From Ailanthus altissimus (Eukaryota > Streptophyta > Magnoliopsida > Sapindales > Simaroubaceae), in contig OX327683.1 of the NCBI GenBank assembly GCA_946807835.1, forward strand, positions 33,167,001 through 33,231,000: a stretch of DNA of 64,000 nt. Direction: 5' to 3'. The translations under genes were made by a program, and so were the position numbers. A model generated the notes under the pieces. The model was not told the DNA's origin. It ran no database searches and saw only the letters and a list, made by a program, of their open reading frames with translations. Below, one piece after another: positions 13,689 through 26,600 of the stretch; within the stretch, counting starts at the first letter, position 1; each line of letters opens with the position of its first letter.

Positions 13689-16588
13689 TCAGCAAGGTTA
13701 AAACATATTCATTCTTTTGGTGTTAGAATGAATGTTTTTCTTTAAATTATGATAGCTTTGCTTCCTTGGTTGTATTCTTGTTTCCCATTTTGTTTTCATT
13801 TCTTCTTCTTTCCCGATGCAAAATTTCAAATATCTTATTCATCTGATAGCACTTAACTTCTCATTCAGTGCTTTTAATCCCATTCCTAATGTGCTTTGAA
13901 AAACATCTGGAGATTTGATGACATTTTGATCTGAATGCATTTGGATCTGTTTTTCTAGGGCAATTATTCTCCTTTATATCAATGATATATCTGCTGTCTC
14001 AAGTGGAAAGTTTAAATGATTTTTCTTCCCTTTTACCTAATTTTTCTTATACAAGTGTCTTGTAAGTTTAGATGGTTATATGCATTATGTAACAATAAGA
14101 ATTTGCTTACATATCATAGCTGATGTACTGTCGGGTCTAACACCTGTTATTTATTAGGAAGCACTTGGTGATGTTCACTTTATTTGCTCATTCGTGTCCA
14201 AATCTTCTCTGATGACTTCCCGACTGGAATTTAGATGAGTAAGGTCAAACTTGCTTTTGGGCTTTACTTCTAAGTAGAGTTTGACGGCAGAATGTTGAGT
14301 TTGTTTCTGAAACTATCTCTAGAGAGGCCGTCAGCGTAATGGTGATATTATAGCTCACCTGCAGAAGCTCTTGCAAATAGAAGATAAATTGATGCAGTAT
14401 CTTGAAATAAGCTTTTGAAGATTTCATCTGATACCAATATATTCTAGTTTTTCCCTATAATACCCAGTGTTTCCCATGGACCAAAATTACTCTTTTGTTC
14501 AGCAAGGAGCGAACTTGTTTGTTGTGTGTAGATTGTGATTTTTTCTTGCTATGAGCTTGTTTGCTTTTAAGTTTCTTGGATATGGATTTGCTGACAATTT
14601 TATGTTAGAAAGCATGGTAGATATTGAGATTTTGTTTGCTTGTTTAAATGGAGTAAGACAATTTACTTGTTGGTCATTAAAACTTTGGTCTATTTTTTAG
14701 TTAAGAGTTCGGAATTTTTTGTGTCAAGACTATTTCTGTCATTAGATTAGAAATGAAATGTGTTGAGATGGTATGAAGTTGAACAATTGACGTCTTTGTC
14801 TAGTTAAATGATATTTTGGACATTGATGTGCCATATCGGTTGCAGGTGCAGACATATGCTTTAGAATGCTAGAAAACTGTGCTTCTACCTCAGAGGAAGC
14901 TGTACAACTAAGCTTGCATGGTATATCACCCCTTCTTGTGCACAGTGGAATTTAAATTAAATTAGTATGATAATGGTAGATCAAATTCTCCATTTTCTTT
15001 TAGGTTTTAGTTAAACACGCACATTTTGTTAACCCACTGTGCTAAGACGAGGCTTCAATTTTACAATTTGACCTTTTTCTTTTTGTTGTTTTCTTTTGTA
15101 TGTTTCACAGGAATTTTTGGCATGCATGATGTGGAATGGGTGTAATTTGCTGCTGGAAATGTGTTTTTTTTCCCTCTTTGGTAAAATTTTAGAAGCTCTA
15201 ATATAATGTGCCCAAATGTACAAAATTGTGTCAGTAGAATGCTAACACAAGCTTGTGTTTCTTTTTCTTTTTTTAATTAAATTCTTTTTTAATCTCCTTC
15301 CTTTCTCTGCTCCTGCTTTAATAAACTTTTGTTTGGTATTAACAAGTCCTTACTACCTTCCCTATTAGGAAGCTCTTGATCAAATATGACACTTAACTAA
15401 GATTCATGTTTCATAAACAAAACTGCTACTATTATCATGGTGAAAATATGCAGTAGCAATGCTTGAGAAATTATCCATTTAATTTATACTTTGTTATTTC
15501 TGAAAGCCATATGGACATTTAGAAAAAAAAAATTAATTTCATCAGTGAAGATTATTGATTTGTGAATCCATACCAGTCACCAAGTTGGACTTAGAAATTA
15601 TGCGTTTCTCGTTAAGGGGGTTTCGAAGACAATATCTCTAAAATATTTTCTTCGGCAGAAATGATTGGTTTTAAACAATTCGAAAAAATGCTCTGCTGTT
15701 GGTAATTTTGAAAGTAGTTTTGCGCAATGTCGAAATTAGTTAAATATCATTTAAGATTTTTTTTTTAAATTATTCATTAGTTACATATCAAGATAAATAT
15801 TTGTATTACTACTTGGATTCTGAGGTTATATTTGTACTACTAATTTTCACGTGTAATTTCCATTAAAAGCAACAGGCAGATATTATCGCAAGTCGTCGTC
15901 CTCGTTGTTAAACTTTTAAATCAAATCAAAGTGATTAGCCAAATGTGACTTATAATTTCAATCCCCGTTGCTAGAGCAATTTAAACTATATTATCCTCCC
16001 AACATTTAACTCTTATAACTTTTCTCTTAAAAAATAATTACCTATGACGGTCCATATCAATCCACCAACCCTTCTTCTTTAGATAACCTAACCTAACCTC
16101 TTTCAGGTGTTATTAATGTGACCTAACCCAAGAGTTGGGCAATGAATAAGAGAGAACTTGTTCAAGTGGGTGTCTTTAAATATTTAAAAGAAAAAGTGGG
16201 TGTCGAAATCATTTCCTACAAAGCAGGTATTGTTTATTTATTTCTTTTTCTTTTGTTCTCATAGTGAGATAAAAATATCAGAAGTTGACCGGTCAAAAGC
16301 AGCATTAAAACGCTCATGTAAAGACGCAAAGAAGTTGGGGTTTGAATAGGACATTCATTGAATACTTGTTTTCCCTTTCTTTGACCGTAGATAGTTAGTC
16401 GACGGTGAGAAAAAAGAATATAAATATAATTTCCACAATGAAACCCCCATTCCCAAAAGAAAACAGAAAATATAAATAAAAAATCTACGGAGTAATTACA
16501 AAAGATCTACGGACTAATTTGAAAGAATAACTAGAATTACAAAAGAAATAAAGTCATCAAAGAGGGTAGTGAATTGATGGTAAGAGCA
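13689..16588. other. 3' region and intergenic DNA between the AMBRA1-like and cupin genes
   Basis: No convincing gene is present. The first 1.5 kb is less AT-rich than deep intergenic DNA and may hold a long or spliced 3' untranslated region of the upstream gene, for example a short block near 14847-14920 bounded by AG and GT. The rest is AT-rich. Downstream of the cupin stop, 16440-16588 probably serves as its 3' untranslated region. Confidence 0.4.
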
Positions 16589-17020
16589 CTAAGAAGATGA
16601 AGAAGATGTAGTTGATTCGAACTTGTAGTATTTATCAACGGCCACGGATACATCCCAAGTACAACTGAGTCCTTTTGGGATTGTGACAAGATCTCCAGCG
16701 CCAAACTCTACACAATCTGATGAGCCTTTAGGGTAAACTTTCACCTTCCCTTTGAGCAAATAACATGTCTCCTCTGCATCAAACTTCAGCTGAAACTTTC
16801 CCGGCGAGCATCCCCATCTTTTTCATGCCATAAAAGTAATAATAAGCAAAAGTTAGACCCCTCCAGAAAAGAAATTAACCAGATAAGTTAAAACACGTAA
16901 AGATATTTGGATTAAGAGATAAGCTTACTTGGGCCAACACTTGATGTTTAATTCAGAGAGTTTGGATTCTGGAGGGTTTTTTTCTACGATGATCCTTAGG
17001 TTGTTATTATTGTCTGTCAT
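16589..17020 (-). CDS. small RmlC-like cupin (DUF861/EutQ type), 2 exons
   Basis: Reading the minus strand, exon 16929-17020 joins exon 16589-16817 (GT-AG, split Lys codon) for 106 residues. The core reads WGCSPGKFQLKFDAEETCYL, then LLKGKVKVYPKG and FGAGDLVTIPKGLSCTWDV, which is the single cupin barrel of the DUF861 family. The family includes ureidoglycine aminohydrolase-like cupins and many small plant proteins of unknown activity. The usual metal-binding His residues of enzymatic cupins are not obvious: only an E-x-x-x-Y pattern is seen in the first motif, so catalysis should not be assumed. No signal peptide is visible and the protein ends in a Ser-rich tail. A (TA)n run lies about 150 bp upstream of the start. 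Confidence 0.87.
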
Positions 17021-17158
17021 TGTTAAAAGAGAAGAAGGAGACGCAAGTGTTTGGAGATAAGAGAAATAATGAGAGAAAGAGACGCAAGTGTGATGAAGGT
17101 GAAGTTTGCCTATTCCTTAACAATGAGCGAATGTTGTTTTTTCACATGGAAACGAAGG

Positions 17159-17161
<3 letters not shown>

Positions 17162-17186
<25 letters not shown>
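17162..17186. repeat. (AT)n microsatellite upstream of the cupin gene
   Basis: An uninterrupted AT run of about 25 bases lies roughly 145 bp upstream of the minus-strand cupin start. It could double as a TATA-like element. Confidence 0.8.
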
Positions 17187-17193
<7 letters not shown>

Positions 17194-17602
17194 TATCCTT
17201 GGAATTTATTCGAAAGACTTTTGGAATTTATAGACAGAACGGTTTTGATTGGCAAAGGCGCAGAGAAGACAAAATCATCAAGTGGGTTACTTCTTTTTCC
17301 AAGAGAATTACGGCTATCACAATTTTTACGGGGGTGAAGTATTGATGAATTGTTTTAGTTTAGATTAAGAGTTTAAAATATTGTTTATTTTTAAAAGTAT
17401 TTTGGAGACTTTGTTCATTATATATATATTTTTTGGTTAATTTTAACATAATCTTATCTATTTTAATAAAAATTATGATTTTATAACTTTTTTTTAAAAA
17501 AAAAAATCACCAACAAATGATGATGTATCACTGACCGAACCTCATATAACAATGCTAGGGATATTTGCGTCCCTTGATATTGCAAGCTCTACCAAAAGTT
17601 TT

Positions 17603-18294
17603 TGTTAAAGTAGAAGCATATAAATAAGTAAAAAATTCACTCAAGCAATATAATAATACAGAACAAATTACTAATAAATAAATAGAAAAGGGGTAGAAGA
17701 AGAATACACAAAGAATTATGTAGTTTGGTAACTTGCCTACGTCCACGGCGAATCAAGATCACACTCTTTTCTTATTATGAATCACAAGGCACTCACAAAG
17801 TACGCCTTTTACAAGAAATATCACAAAGAAAACTCTCTCTTGCACTTTAGAAATTTTCTCTCACAAAAAACCACAAAGATTATCATTAAGATTTGTTGTT
17901 GATCACAAAGATGTGTTTACAAGCTAATTGATAGCCTTTATATAGGCTTTGGAACGACCTAGGTTTACCTTATACATGTGAGAGTCGTATTAGAGAGTTC
18001 TGAAATAAGTGGGAGACGAAATAAGGAAGTTTCCTTATTTCGGGATACTGTTCCCGTCTCCAGCACCGCGGCTCCGGGATCTCATCACTGCGGCGCTGGC
18101 GTGCTTCTGCTGAGTGCTACGGCGCTAGCCTCCTGGCTCCGCGGCGCTGAGGTTTTGGACTGAGCGCCTGGTGCCTAGAGCGTCTTTCTTCATTTTTCGT
18201 CTCCTTTCGCTTCCGTCTTCGATCCGTGCGTATCCTTCGCACTTGGTTTGATCTCCAAATCATATTCCGATGATTTTCAATCAATAATCTCACA
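17603..18294 (-). repeat. 3' LTR of Copia element 1
   Basis: It matches 22378-23057 along its whole length. It contains a GC-rich block (about 18060-18180) full of GCGCTG/GGCGC motifs. It also has a TATA-like sequence inside a short inverted repeat (AGCCT-TTATAT-AGGCT, about 17932-17948), the likely core promoter. Confidence 0.88.
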
Positions 18295-18306
18295 AATCCC
18301 CTCCTT
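18295..18306 (-). other. polypurine tract of Copia element 1
   Basis: The minus strand reads AAGGAGGGGATT immediately before the 3' LTR. This is the usual primer site for second-strand synthesis. Confidence 0.8.
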
Positions 18307-18363
18307 GATTCAAAATCATCCACAAAGTAACTCAATCTTTCATTTCCGCTTCTTCAGTCACCC

Positions 18364-21300
18364 TCACAAAGTAGTGACTCCGGTTAAGTCCTTGCATAGG
18401 ACGAACTTAACCGAGGGTAGTGGCTTAGTCAACATATCAGCAGGGTTTTCAGATGCGCTATCTTTGTTAAACTAACTTTACCACTTTGGACAATCTCTCG
18501 AATATAATGGAGCCTCACATCAATGTGTTTCGACCTCTCATGGAACACTTGATGCTTGCTTAGGTGTATGGCACTCTGGCTATCACAATACACACCCGTG
18601 TTCACATTTTTACTAGTCAATACCTTCGCGCATATGCCTTTTAATCACACGGCCTCCTTGATAGCTTCACCAACAGTTATGTACTCTGCCTCTATGGTAG
18701 ATAGTGCAACCACGTGTTGTAGAACTGATCTCCAACACAAACTACACCCAAACACTGTGAATACGTAGCCCGTCAATGATATTCTCTTGTCAAGATCACC
18801 TGCATAATCTGAGTCTACATACCCTCTTACCATTTCATTGCTGTCCTCATCCCTCTTATACACTAACCCGTGAATCGACGTTCCCTTGAGATATCTCAGA
18901 ATCTACTTTACTGCAAGCCAGTGATCTTTTTCCGGATTCTTCATGTATCTACTCACTACACTCACAGCCTGTGCTATGTCTGGTCTTATGCAAACCATTG
19001 CATACATGATGCTCCCCACAGCGCTTGCATACGGTACTTTGCTCATCTGCAGTTTCTCCTCATTGGATGTCGGCGATTGTGCTGTTGAAAGTCTGAAATG
19101 CATGGCTAAAGGAGTAGAGATAGCCTTCGCGTTTGACATACCAAACTTCTCTAAAATTTTGACTATATATCGCTGTTGGGACAAGAAGATAACATATCTT
19201 CTTTCCCTCACAATATCCATACCCAAAATTCTCTTTACTGCTCCAAAATTCTTCATTTCAAACTCGCCACTCAACTGCTTCTTGAGCTTCTGTATTTCTT
19301 CCATATTCTTGCATGCAATCAACATATCATAAACGTATAGAAGCAAATACATCATCCCACAACTTATGTTCTTGAAGTATACACATCCGTCATACTTGCA
19401 TCTACTAAAGCCACAAGCCACCATAAACTCATCAAATCTCCTATACCACTGTCTAGGTGATTGCTTTAACCCGTACAATGACTTCTTTAGCAAACAGGCA
19501 TGATCTTCTTTTTTGGGCTTCTCGAACCCTTGCGGCTGTGCCATGTATATCGTTTCTTCAAGCTCTCCATGTAGAAAAGCTGTCTTTACATCCATCTGCT
19601 TTAGATGTAAATCTAGATTTGCATACATGGCTAACAAAATCCTAATAGAGGTGTGCTTGATAACTGGAGAGAATATCTCATGAAAATCGACTCCCTCTCT
19701 CTGAGTAAAACCTTGTGCTACTAACCTAACGTTGAATCTTGTAGGCTCAATTCCCGGTATCCCCTCCTTCATCTTATACACCCACTTGCACCCGACTAGC
19801 TTCTTTTGAGGTCTCTCCACCAATTTCCAAGTATTGTTCTTCCTAAGAGAACAAATTTCTTCTTCCATGGCCTATTGCCATTCTTTCTTATTTTCACTCT
19901 TCATAGCCTCACCATATGTCATAGGCTCATCATACTCAAGAGTGTAAGTAGAATTAAAAGCATGAGCAACTAAGTCTGCTTGTGCATACCTGACTGGTGG
20001 GTTAATCGTTCTCCTTAGCCTGTCTCTAGCAAGCTGGTACTCTTCAAGTTCCAACTCAATAGTTTTAGTCTTCTTTTGAGTGGACTTGGAGGAACTCGTC
20101 GGTGTTCTTGGTTCATCTTCAAGGATCTCATTGTTGAACTGTTGATCTGGAGGCATGTCAGTTTCATGTTCAGGCTCTACTTCACCTTCTATTGACTCGG
20201 GTGTTGAGTCTTCCTTGGTCACAGGTTCTTCTTTCTCATCTTCTTAGGAGGTTTTCAGCATCGTCATCTCATTGAACATCATATCACGGCTTATGATACT
20301 CCTTGGTGGTGTTAAATCTTTACACCACACCTTGTATCCTTTCACTCTTTCGGGATATCCTATAAATACCCCTTTGATAGCGTTAGGTGCCAACTTCCCT
20401 TCCTTAACATGTACAAAGGCAGGGCAACTAAATATTCTGAGGTGGTTATACTTCGGAAGATTGCTAGACCATTTCTCTTATGGCGTCTTGAAGTTAATTG
20501 CTGATGAGGGACTTCTATTAATCAAGTAAACTACAGACACTACAGCTTCTCCCCAGAATGTCTTGGACATCTTTGCATTGGTACGCATGCATCTAACCCT
20601 TTCAAGTATGGTCCTGTTCATCCTCTCAGCTACCCTATTCTGCTGCGGTGTTGATCTTACCGTTCTATGCCTTGCAATCTCATGCTTGGCACAAAACCCA
20701 TCAAACTCTCTGTTGTAAAATTCGAGGCCGTTGTCAGTTCTCAACCTCTTCACTCTTTTACTAGTCCGATTCTCAACAAAGACCTTCCAAGTCTTGAATA
20801 CTTCAAAGGCTTGATCCTTACTCTTCAACACATAGACCCACAGCTTTCTCGAATAATCATCAATCAAGCTGAGAAAATACTTGACACCACCACGAGTAGC
20901 TGTCTGAGCTGGTCCCCAAAGATCCGAGTGTATGTAGTCAAGAGTCCCCTTAGTCTTGTGTTTGCCGGTGCTGAACATTACTCTATGTGCTTTCCCAAGC
21001 ATACAATGCTCACAAAACTCCAAAGGCTGGAACTTATCCTCACCAAACGCCTTTTGACTATATAACTCCTTTATGTTTCTCTTGCCTAGGTGTGCCAGTC
21101 TAAGATGCCACAACTTGGTTTGCATACTCACATCATCTACAAATAATAGTGCAGACCCACTCATGACTTCACCCTTAAGCACATAAACACCTTTACGCTT
21201 TTCTCCTCTCATTATCACCATAAAACCTTTCAAAACTCTTAAAATTCCTTCGTAAATCCTGATGGAACATCCATTCTGGTCTAATGTCCCCAGTGAGATC

Positions 21301-22346
21301 AAGTTTCTCTTCAAGTCAGGAACATACCTAACATCTGTCAACTCTCTCACTCGCCCATCATGCAGCCTAAGCTTAACACTACCAATTTCCATCGTCTGAC
21401 ACGCAATGTCATCACCCATTAACACCTTACCACCACTAATGGGCTGAAAATTTGTAAACCAAGACTTGTGCGGGCACATGTGAAAAGTACAACCAGAATC
21501 TAAAACCCATTTATCAAAGTTTATACCATCAGTAACGACGAGTGTCTCTGCGCTGTCATAGCTATTATCATAGGCAAGCGCAGCATCTGCTTTCTTCTTG
21601 TCTTGTGCTCTCTTCTCAGGACAGTTCTTTATGAAGTGCCCCTCTTTCTTGCAACAATAGCACTTTCTAAAAGTCCTAAACTTTGACCTTGAGCCTTTTT
21701 TCTTCCCATCTCTATATGAGGGCATTCCTCTTACAGATAAGTTTTTTGCATTGCCCTCGGTCTGCTTTCCTAATAACATTGAGTTTAATAATGATTTCAC
21801 ATCACTCATCGATAAACTCTCTCTGCCATAGAGTAGCGTATCAACAAAACTCTCATAACTCTTGGGGAGTGAACTCAGCAGGATAATTGCTCTATCTTCA
21901 TCTTCTATCTTGATGTTGATAGACTCAAGATCAAAGATGATCTTATTGAAGGCGTCTATATGATCTTTCATCGGTGTCCCCTCTGACATGGACCACTGAT
22001 ATAGCTTCTTCTTTATATGTAATTTGTTGGCCAACGATTTCCTCATATAAAGAGATTCAAGCTTCTTCCAAAGACCTATTGCCGTCGTCTCACCTGCTAC
22101 TTCCCTTAGTACTTCATCGCTCAATGACAGAACGATTGTGCTATGAGCTCTTTCTTGAATGTCCTTTCTTTCTGCTTCTGCTCTAGATGACTCTGGCGTC
22201 ATCTCTTCATCACTAGATGGAGCTGTAGTCTCCTCTAATGTCGAACCAAGCCTTTGGCTCACCAACAACTCCTTAACCTTCATCTTCCACAGATTGAAGT
22301 CATTCGTACCGTTGAATTTCTCTATCTCGTACTTAGGTGTGGCCAT
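18364..22346 (-). pseudogene. Copia gag-pol polyprotein, broken by in-frame stops
   Basis: One frame can be followed from 22346 to about 18455. Gag begins MATPKYEIEKFNG; the zinc knuckle is CYCCKKEGHFIKNC; the protease has VLDSGCTFHMCP. A GAG-pre-integrase segment has LWHLRLAHLGKRNI, the integrase has LRTDNGLEF and PQQNRVAERMNRT, the RT has GCKWVYKMK and AFLHGELEE, and the RNase H has YVDSDYAGD and CDSQSAIH. Stops fall at 20478-20480, 20244-20246, 19872-19874, 18903-18905 and 18645-18647, all in the same frame. A frame change occurs only near the very end (about 18455), after which the typical tail (NPADMLTKPLP) continues in another frame. The RT active-site motif is YVYD rather than YVDD, losing a catalytic Asp. 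Confidence 0.9.
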
Positions 22347-22362
22347 GTCTGCTTAGAACCAA

Positions 22363-22374
22363 GCTCTGATACCA
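22363..22374 (-). other. primer-binding site of Copia element 1
   Basis: The minus strand reads TGGTATCAGAGC, complementary to the 3' end of plant initiator-Met tRNA, and starts three bases inside the 5' LTR. Confidence 0.88.
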
Positions 22375-22377
22375 GTT

Positions 22378-23057
22378 TGTTAAAGCGGAAGCACACAAAC
22401 AAGCAAAAAATTCACCCAAACAATATAATAATGCAGAACAAGTTACTAAGAAATAAATAAATAAATGGGTAGAAGAAGAACACACAAAGAATTACGTGGT
22501 TCAGCAACTTGCCTACGTCTACGGCGGATTAAGATCACACTCTTCTCTTATTATGAATCACAAGACACTCACAAAGTATGCCATTTACAAGAAAGATCAC
22601 AAAGAAAACTATTTCTTGCACTCTAGGGATTTTCTCTCACAAAGAACCACAAAGATTATCACTAAGATTTGTTGTTGATCATAAAGATGTATTTACAAGC
22701 CAATTGATAGCCTTTATATAGGCTTTAAGACGACCTAGGTTTATCCTATACCTGTGGGAGTCGTATTAGGGAGTCCTGAAATAAGTGGGAGACAAAATAA
22801 AGAAGTTTCCTTTTTTCGAGATACTGTTCTCGTCTCCAGCGCCATAGCGCTGGGATCTCATCGCTGCGGCATTGAGCGCTGCAACGCTAGCCTCGTGGCA
22901 CTACGGGGCTCACGCCTGGTCGCTGCAACGCTGGCGCCTGGTGCGCCCTTCTTCATTTTATACATTCTTTCGCGTCCGTCTTCGATCCGTACATACCCTC
23001 CACACTTGACTTGATCTTCAAATCATATTCCGATGATTTTAAATTAATAATCTCACA
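22378..23057 (-). repeat. 5' LTR of Copia element 1
   Basis: This is the partner of 17603-18294, lying at the gag end of the minus-strand element. The TGTTAAAG edge and the CTCACA edge are both conserved. The GC-rich block has diverged, with GCG motifs changed to GCA or ACG types. Confidence 0.88.
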
Positions 23058-23640
23058 ACCTTAATGAGCCAACAGGCAACGAATGTGACTACACAGTGTG
23101 GTCGAGAATCTGGCACTCTGAAACTCCAAAAGAGCACTTCACATTCATTCCAAGCGCCAACAGGCTAATCCAGTCATTTTTGGGGTAGAATCGGTTGCAA
23201 CTTTAACAGCTCAGGCCACGGCTCCTGCTCTACTGCTGACTGCGGCTCCAGCCAGATCGAATGCAACGGAACCGGGGCCACCCCACCTGCCACCTTAGTC
23301 GAATTCACCCTCAGCTTCGGCTCACAAGAGTTCTACGACGTGAGCTTCGTCGACGGCTACAACATCCCTATAATTGTTGAAGGCAACAGGGGGATCAGGT
23401 GCGTGGGCCACCATGGGATGTGTTAGCGACTACACAAGAGCTGCCCCAAAAAACTCGATTTTCAATTCACTCCATTGGAGTTAATCAAAAAGTCTTGCAA
23501 GCAAAACGAATTCGTTCTTGTGAAATTAAATGAAGAAAGTTTACAGATGCTGATAACGGCCAAGGTCTTGCGATTGCATCGGAGTCCCAGAGCTGGTTTG
23601 CGAACGACGATTTCTGATGCTCAGTGTAGAACGAGCTGAT
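23058..23640 (+). pseudogene. thaumatin-like (PR-5) gene remnant
   Basis: Immediately after the Copia LTR a short piece reads ECDYTVW, typical of the N-terminal part of thaumatin-like proteins. After a scrambled or deleted stretch, 23181-23426 is open and reads WGRIGCNFNSSGHGSC, TADCGSSQIECNG, PPATLVEFTL and YDVSFVDGYN, the hallmark thaumatin core. It runs into TAG at 23424-23426. Remnants such as SCPKKL follow in another frame. Signal peptide, N-terminal exon and the Cys-rich C-terminal half are missing. Family proteins are secreted defence-related beta-sandwich proteins; this copy cannot make one. GC content is clearly higher than in the surroundings. Confidence 0.82.
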
Positions 23641-26600
23641 GGTAGCAAGTGGGATAGTGCTAATTAAGATCTCTGAAGTTTTGATTCTGGGTATTTTTGT
23701 TAGTTCGTTGTTTTGATTTTAACCAAAAAAAAGCTGAAATGCGAGGGAAGCTTTTTTTTTTCGGGGTAATTCGTTGATGGAAGAAAGAGGTTGAATATAG
23801 AGTTTTGTTTCCATTTACTGACACGTGGTATTTTAATATTTATTTTATTTTAACGTCATATTTAATGAAATTATGTTGGTGTCATCATTTTATCCTTTTG
23901 TATGTCAAAATTAACGAAAAATTTGCCGAACGAGATTTTTAAGATATTTTTAAAAATAATAAAATATTTTAAGGACCAAATTAAGAAATCCACAAGTATT
24001 TCTTTCTTTTTATTTTTATCTTAAATTTATTTTTTGCCTTGATCTGAAAGAAGTGAAATGGAAATTTCAATTCTTTTTTAATCGCAAATAAAAAACAGTT
24101 ATCCTCCACAATGGATTTCAACTTAGATATTTTAAAACATTGTCTTGTTTGATCTCGATGTAAATATCTTAATTAACGTGATGTAAATCAACATTTCAGA
24201 TCAGATAGATTGTAAATTTTGACTTGGAAACTGATTGAACATGCTTTAATTTCAACAAATACTTAGAATTGTTTGAAATGTGTATACGTAGAAAGTATAA
24301 TCATTTTGAGATAAGTACAAGTACGAGCACAACCCAGCAATAATGATGTGGCAGGAAGTCGTTGGACAATATTTTCTTTAATGTAATAAACGGAAAGGAC
24401 AAACCACGTTCGCTAGTTTATATATTTAATGAAATTGAGCCACGTAAATGTAGTGTTTGGAAAGACTACCATGTCCCACATTATTTACCATACGTCTTAG
24501 GCTTATATATATATATATATATATATGTATTAGGAAATTAGTCTCACATCTCTAATCTAATATCATTAACTATCAATTTTAACTATAACATTAACATTTT
24601 TTTGTTGATTTTTTTATGTGTTTTAAAATTTTATAATTGATATTCAACACATTAAAACAATTTAAGTTTTTTTTTTTTAAGATTTTACCTACAAGTAAAA
24701 TGAGAATAAAGAGATAAAATAATTTTATAATCACATAAAAAAGTTACATAATTCGATAATAAATATTTAATTTATTTTATTATCGACTCACAAAGAACTC
24801 TAAATCACAAAGACCTGTAAATTACAAAAATTTAATACAATAAATTAATTAAAGAATACAACTAACAGTCATAGCTCTTTCTCAAATAATCTATCATCAG
24901 TCCCTCGCGTACTTAGCACTCAAGTGATTTCATGATTATATTTTTTAGTGCACTCAGCACTTTAATGTTTACTCAACTCTCTATTATCTTTATGTTTACA
25001 TTTTTAATACTTGTTTAATTTTAAAAGGTTATGAAGATTTGTGTATTGAGTGTTGATTTATATAGGGTGTATATATGTGGTATTGTGTATTTATCAACAA
25101 AATATATATCTCATATATATATATATATATATATATGCACAACAAAAATATAAAAATTTGTAGTAAATATAATTATTACATACTAATTAAATTAATACCA
25201 AAATTGATAAATAATCTTTGAAGCCTTTAAATTAAAATTATTGAAGTCCATTTAAAATGTAAATTTTGATCAATCATAGTAATCAACAACAATAAGATTG
25301 GTTATATAAAATAATAGTATGTTAATTCAACAATTGTTTAATAAATTAAACTTAAGTTTTTTATTTTTCTTTAATTAATACTCAATAAAAAAATAAACTC
25401 TTATTTTTACTTAATTGGCTTTAAGTCTAATGAAAAAAAAAATAATTATAAATTCAACAATTGAATTAAAAATTAAGAAAATAATTTTTCTTTTTTCTTT
25501 CTCTTTGATGGTGGGCCAAAATTACTTAATAAAAATATATCTTAACCTTTAAATTTTATTTCATTTTGTAAATATATACAAATGAATTTAATTTTATTTA
25601 ATTTGTATTTACATTTAATTTAACATAATCATAGTTAATATTTAACTATAATTAAGTTAGTTTAAATTAACCCTTAAGTCAAATAAATATTTAAATAATC
25701 TAATTATAATTAACTAATTTAATCATGGTTAGGTTAATATTTACTTAATCATTAAGTAAAGTTAACTTAACTTAATCCTATAGTTAACTTTTAATCATAG
25801 TTAAATTAAATTATTTATTTAACTCTTAAATAAATAAATATTTATTTTAATTATTTAACAATTAAATAATCATTAAATAAATTTACATTTATATCATTAC
25901 TAGGTTACTAAGTTAACATAAAGTGAGTCTTATCATTTAACCATATACTTTAGTTGACTTAACCATAGTAAATTACTTAATTTTATTATATTGAACTATT
26001 CAATACAATATATTATCAAAGTACACAAATAGTACATTTTATATTGGGACTCCATATGTCCACGGCCAATTTGTCAAAATGAAACTATTCTATAAGTCTG
26101 GGACTGATGCCCTACGCATACGTTACGGATATTATAAATCAGCACGTTAGACCATCTTTGTTGAGGTTACTACACATTCACACAATCTTTCTGTCATTAT
26201 ATCCTAGATGAGCGGGATATAGAGCATCATCGTCAAATTCTCGTAAACTCATTCGTTAACTTATTTTCAGATTCGTATCTTAATGAACAACATACGTAAA
26301 CATTTTTGTTATATTGTCCAACCATATAGGAATCTATTTTTTCGGGTTCATTGCTTATGGCCATAAGACTTTGTAAGATACAATCTCGGAGCATCGGATA
26401 TACAACCCACCTATGTGAGCTGATGGATTCTTTATTTATGCACACCGAACTCCATAAGCATTGGATTATATCTAGCGAAACATTGCGGTCAGACCATGAA
26501 GGGTATTTGACATATGTGAAACCAAAGTATAATAGATCACCCACAAGTCCACCGTAGCGCTCAGGTCGAAGGACCACGAATACTACTAAACTCGAAAGAA

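Larger units (their letters stand above)
17603..23057 (-). mobile_element. Ty1/Copia LTR retrotransposon (element 1)
   Basis: The element is about 5.45 kb and lies on the minus strand. Two similar LTRs (692 and 680 bp, TG...CA) bracket one long gag-pol frame with domains in Copia order: gag, zinc knuckle, protease, integrase, reverse transcriptase, RNase H. A primer-binding site matching initiator-Met tRNA and a polypurine tract sit at the expected LTR edges. No matching target-site duplication was found at the two ends: the five bases outside are GTTTT on the left and ACCTT on the right. The coding frame has several stops, so the copy is presumably immobile. Confidence 0.93.
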
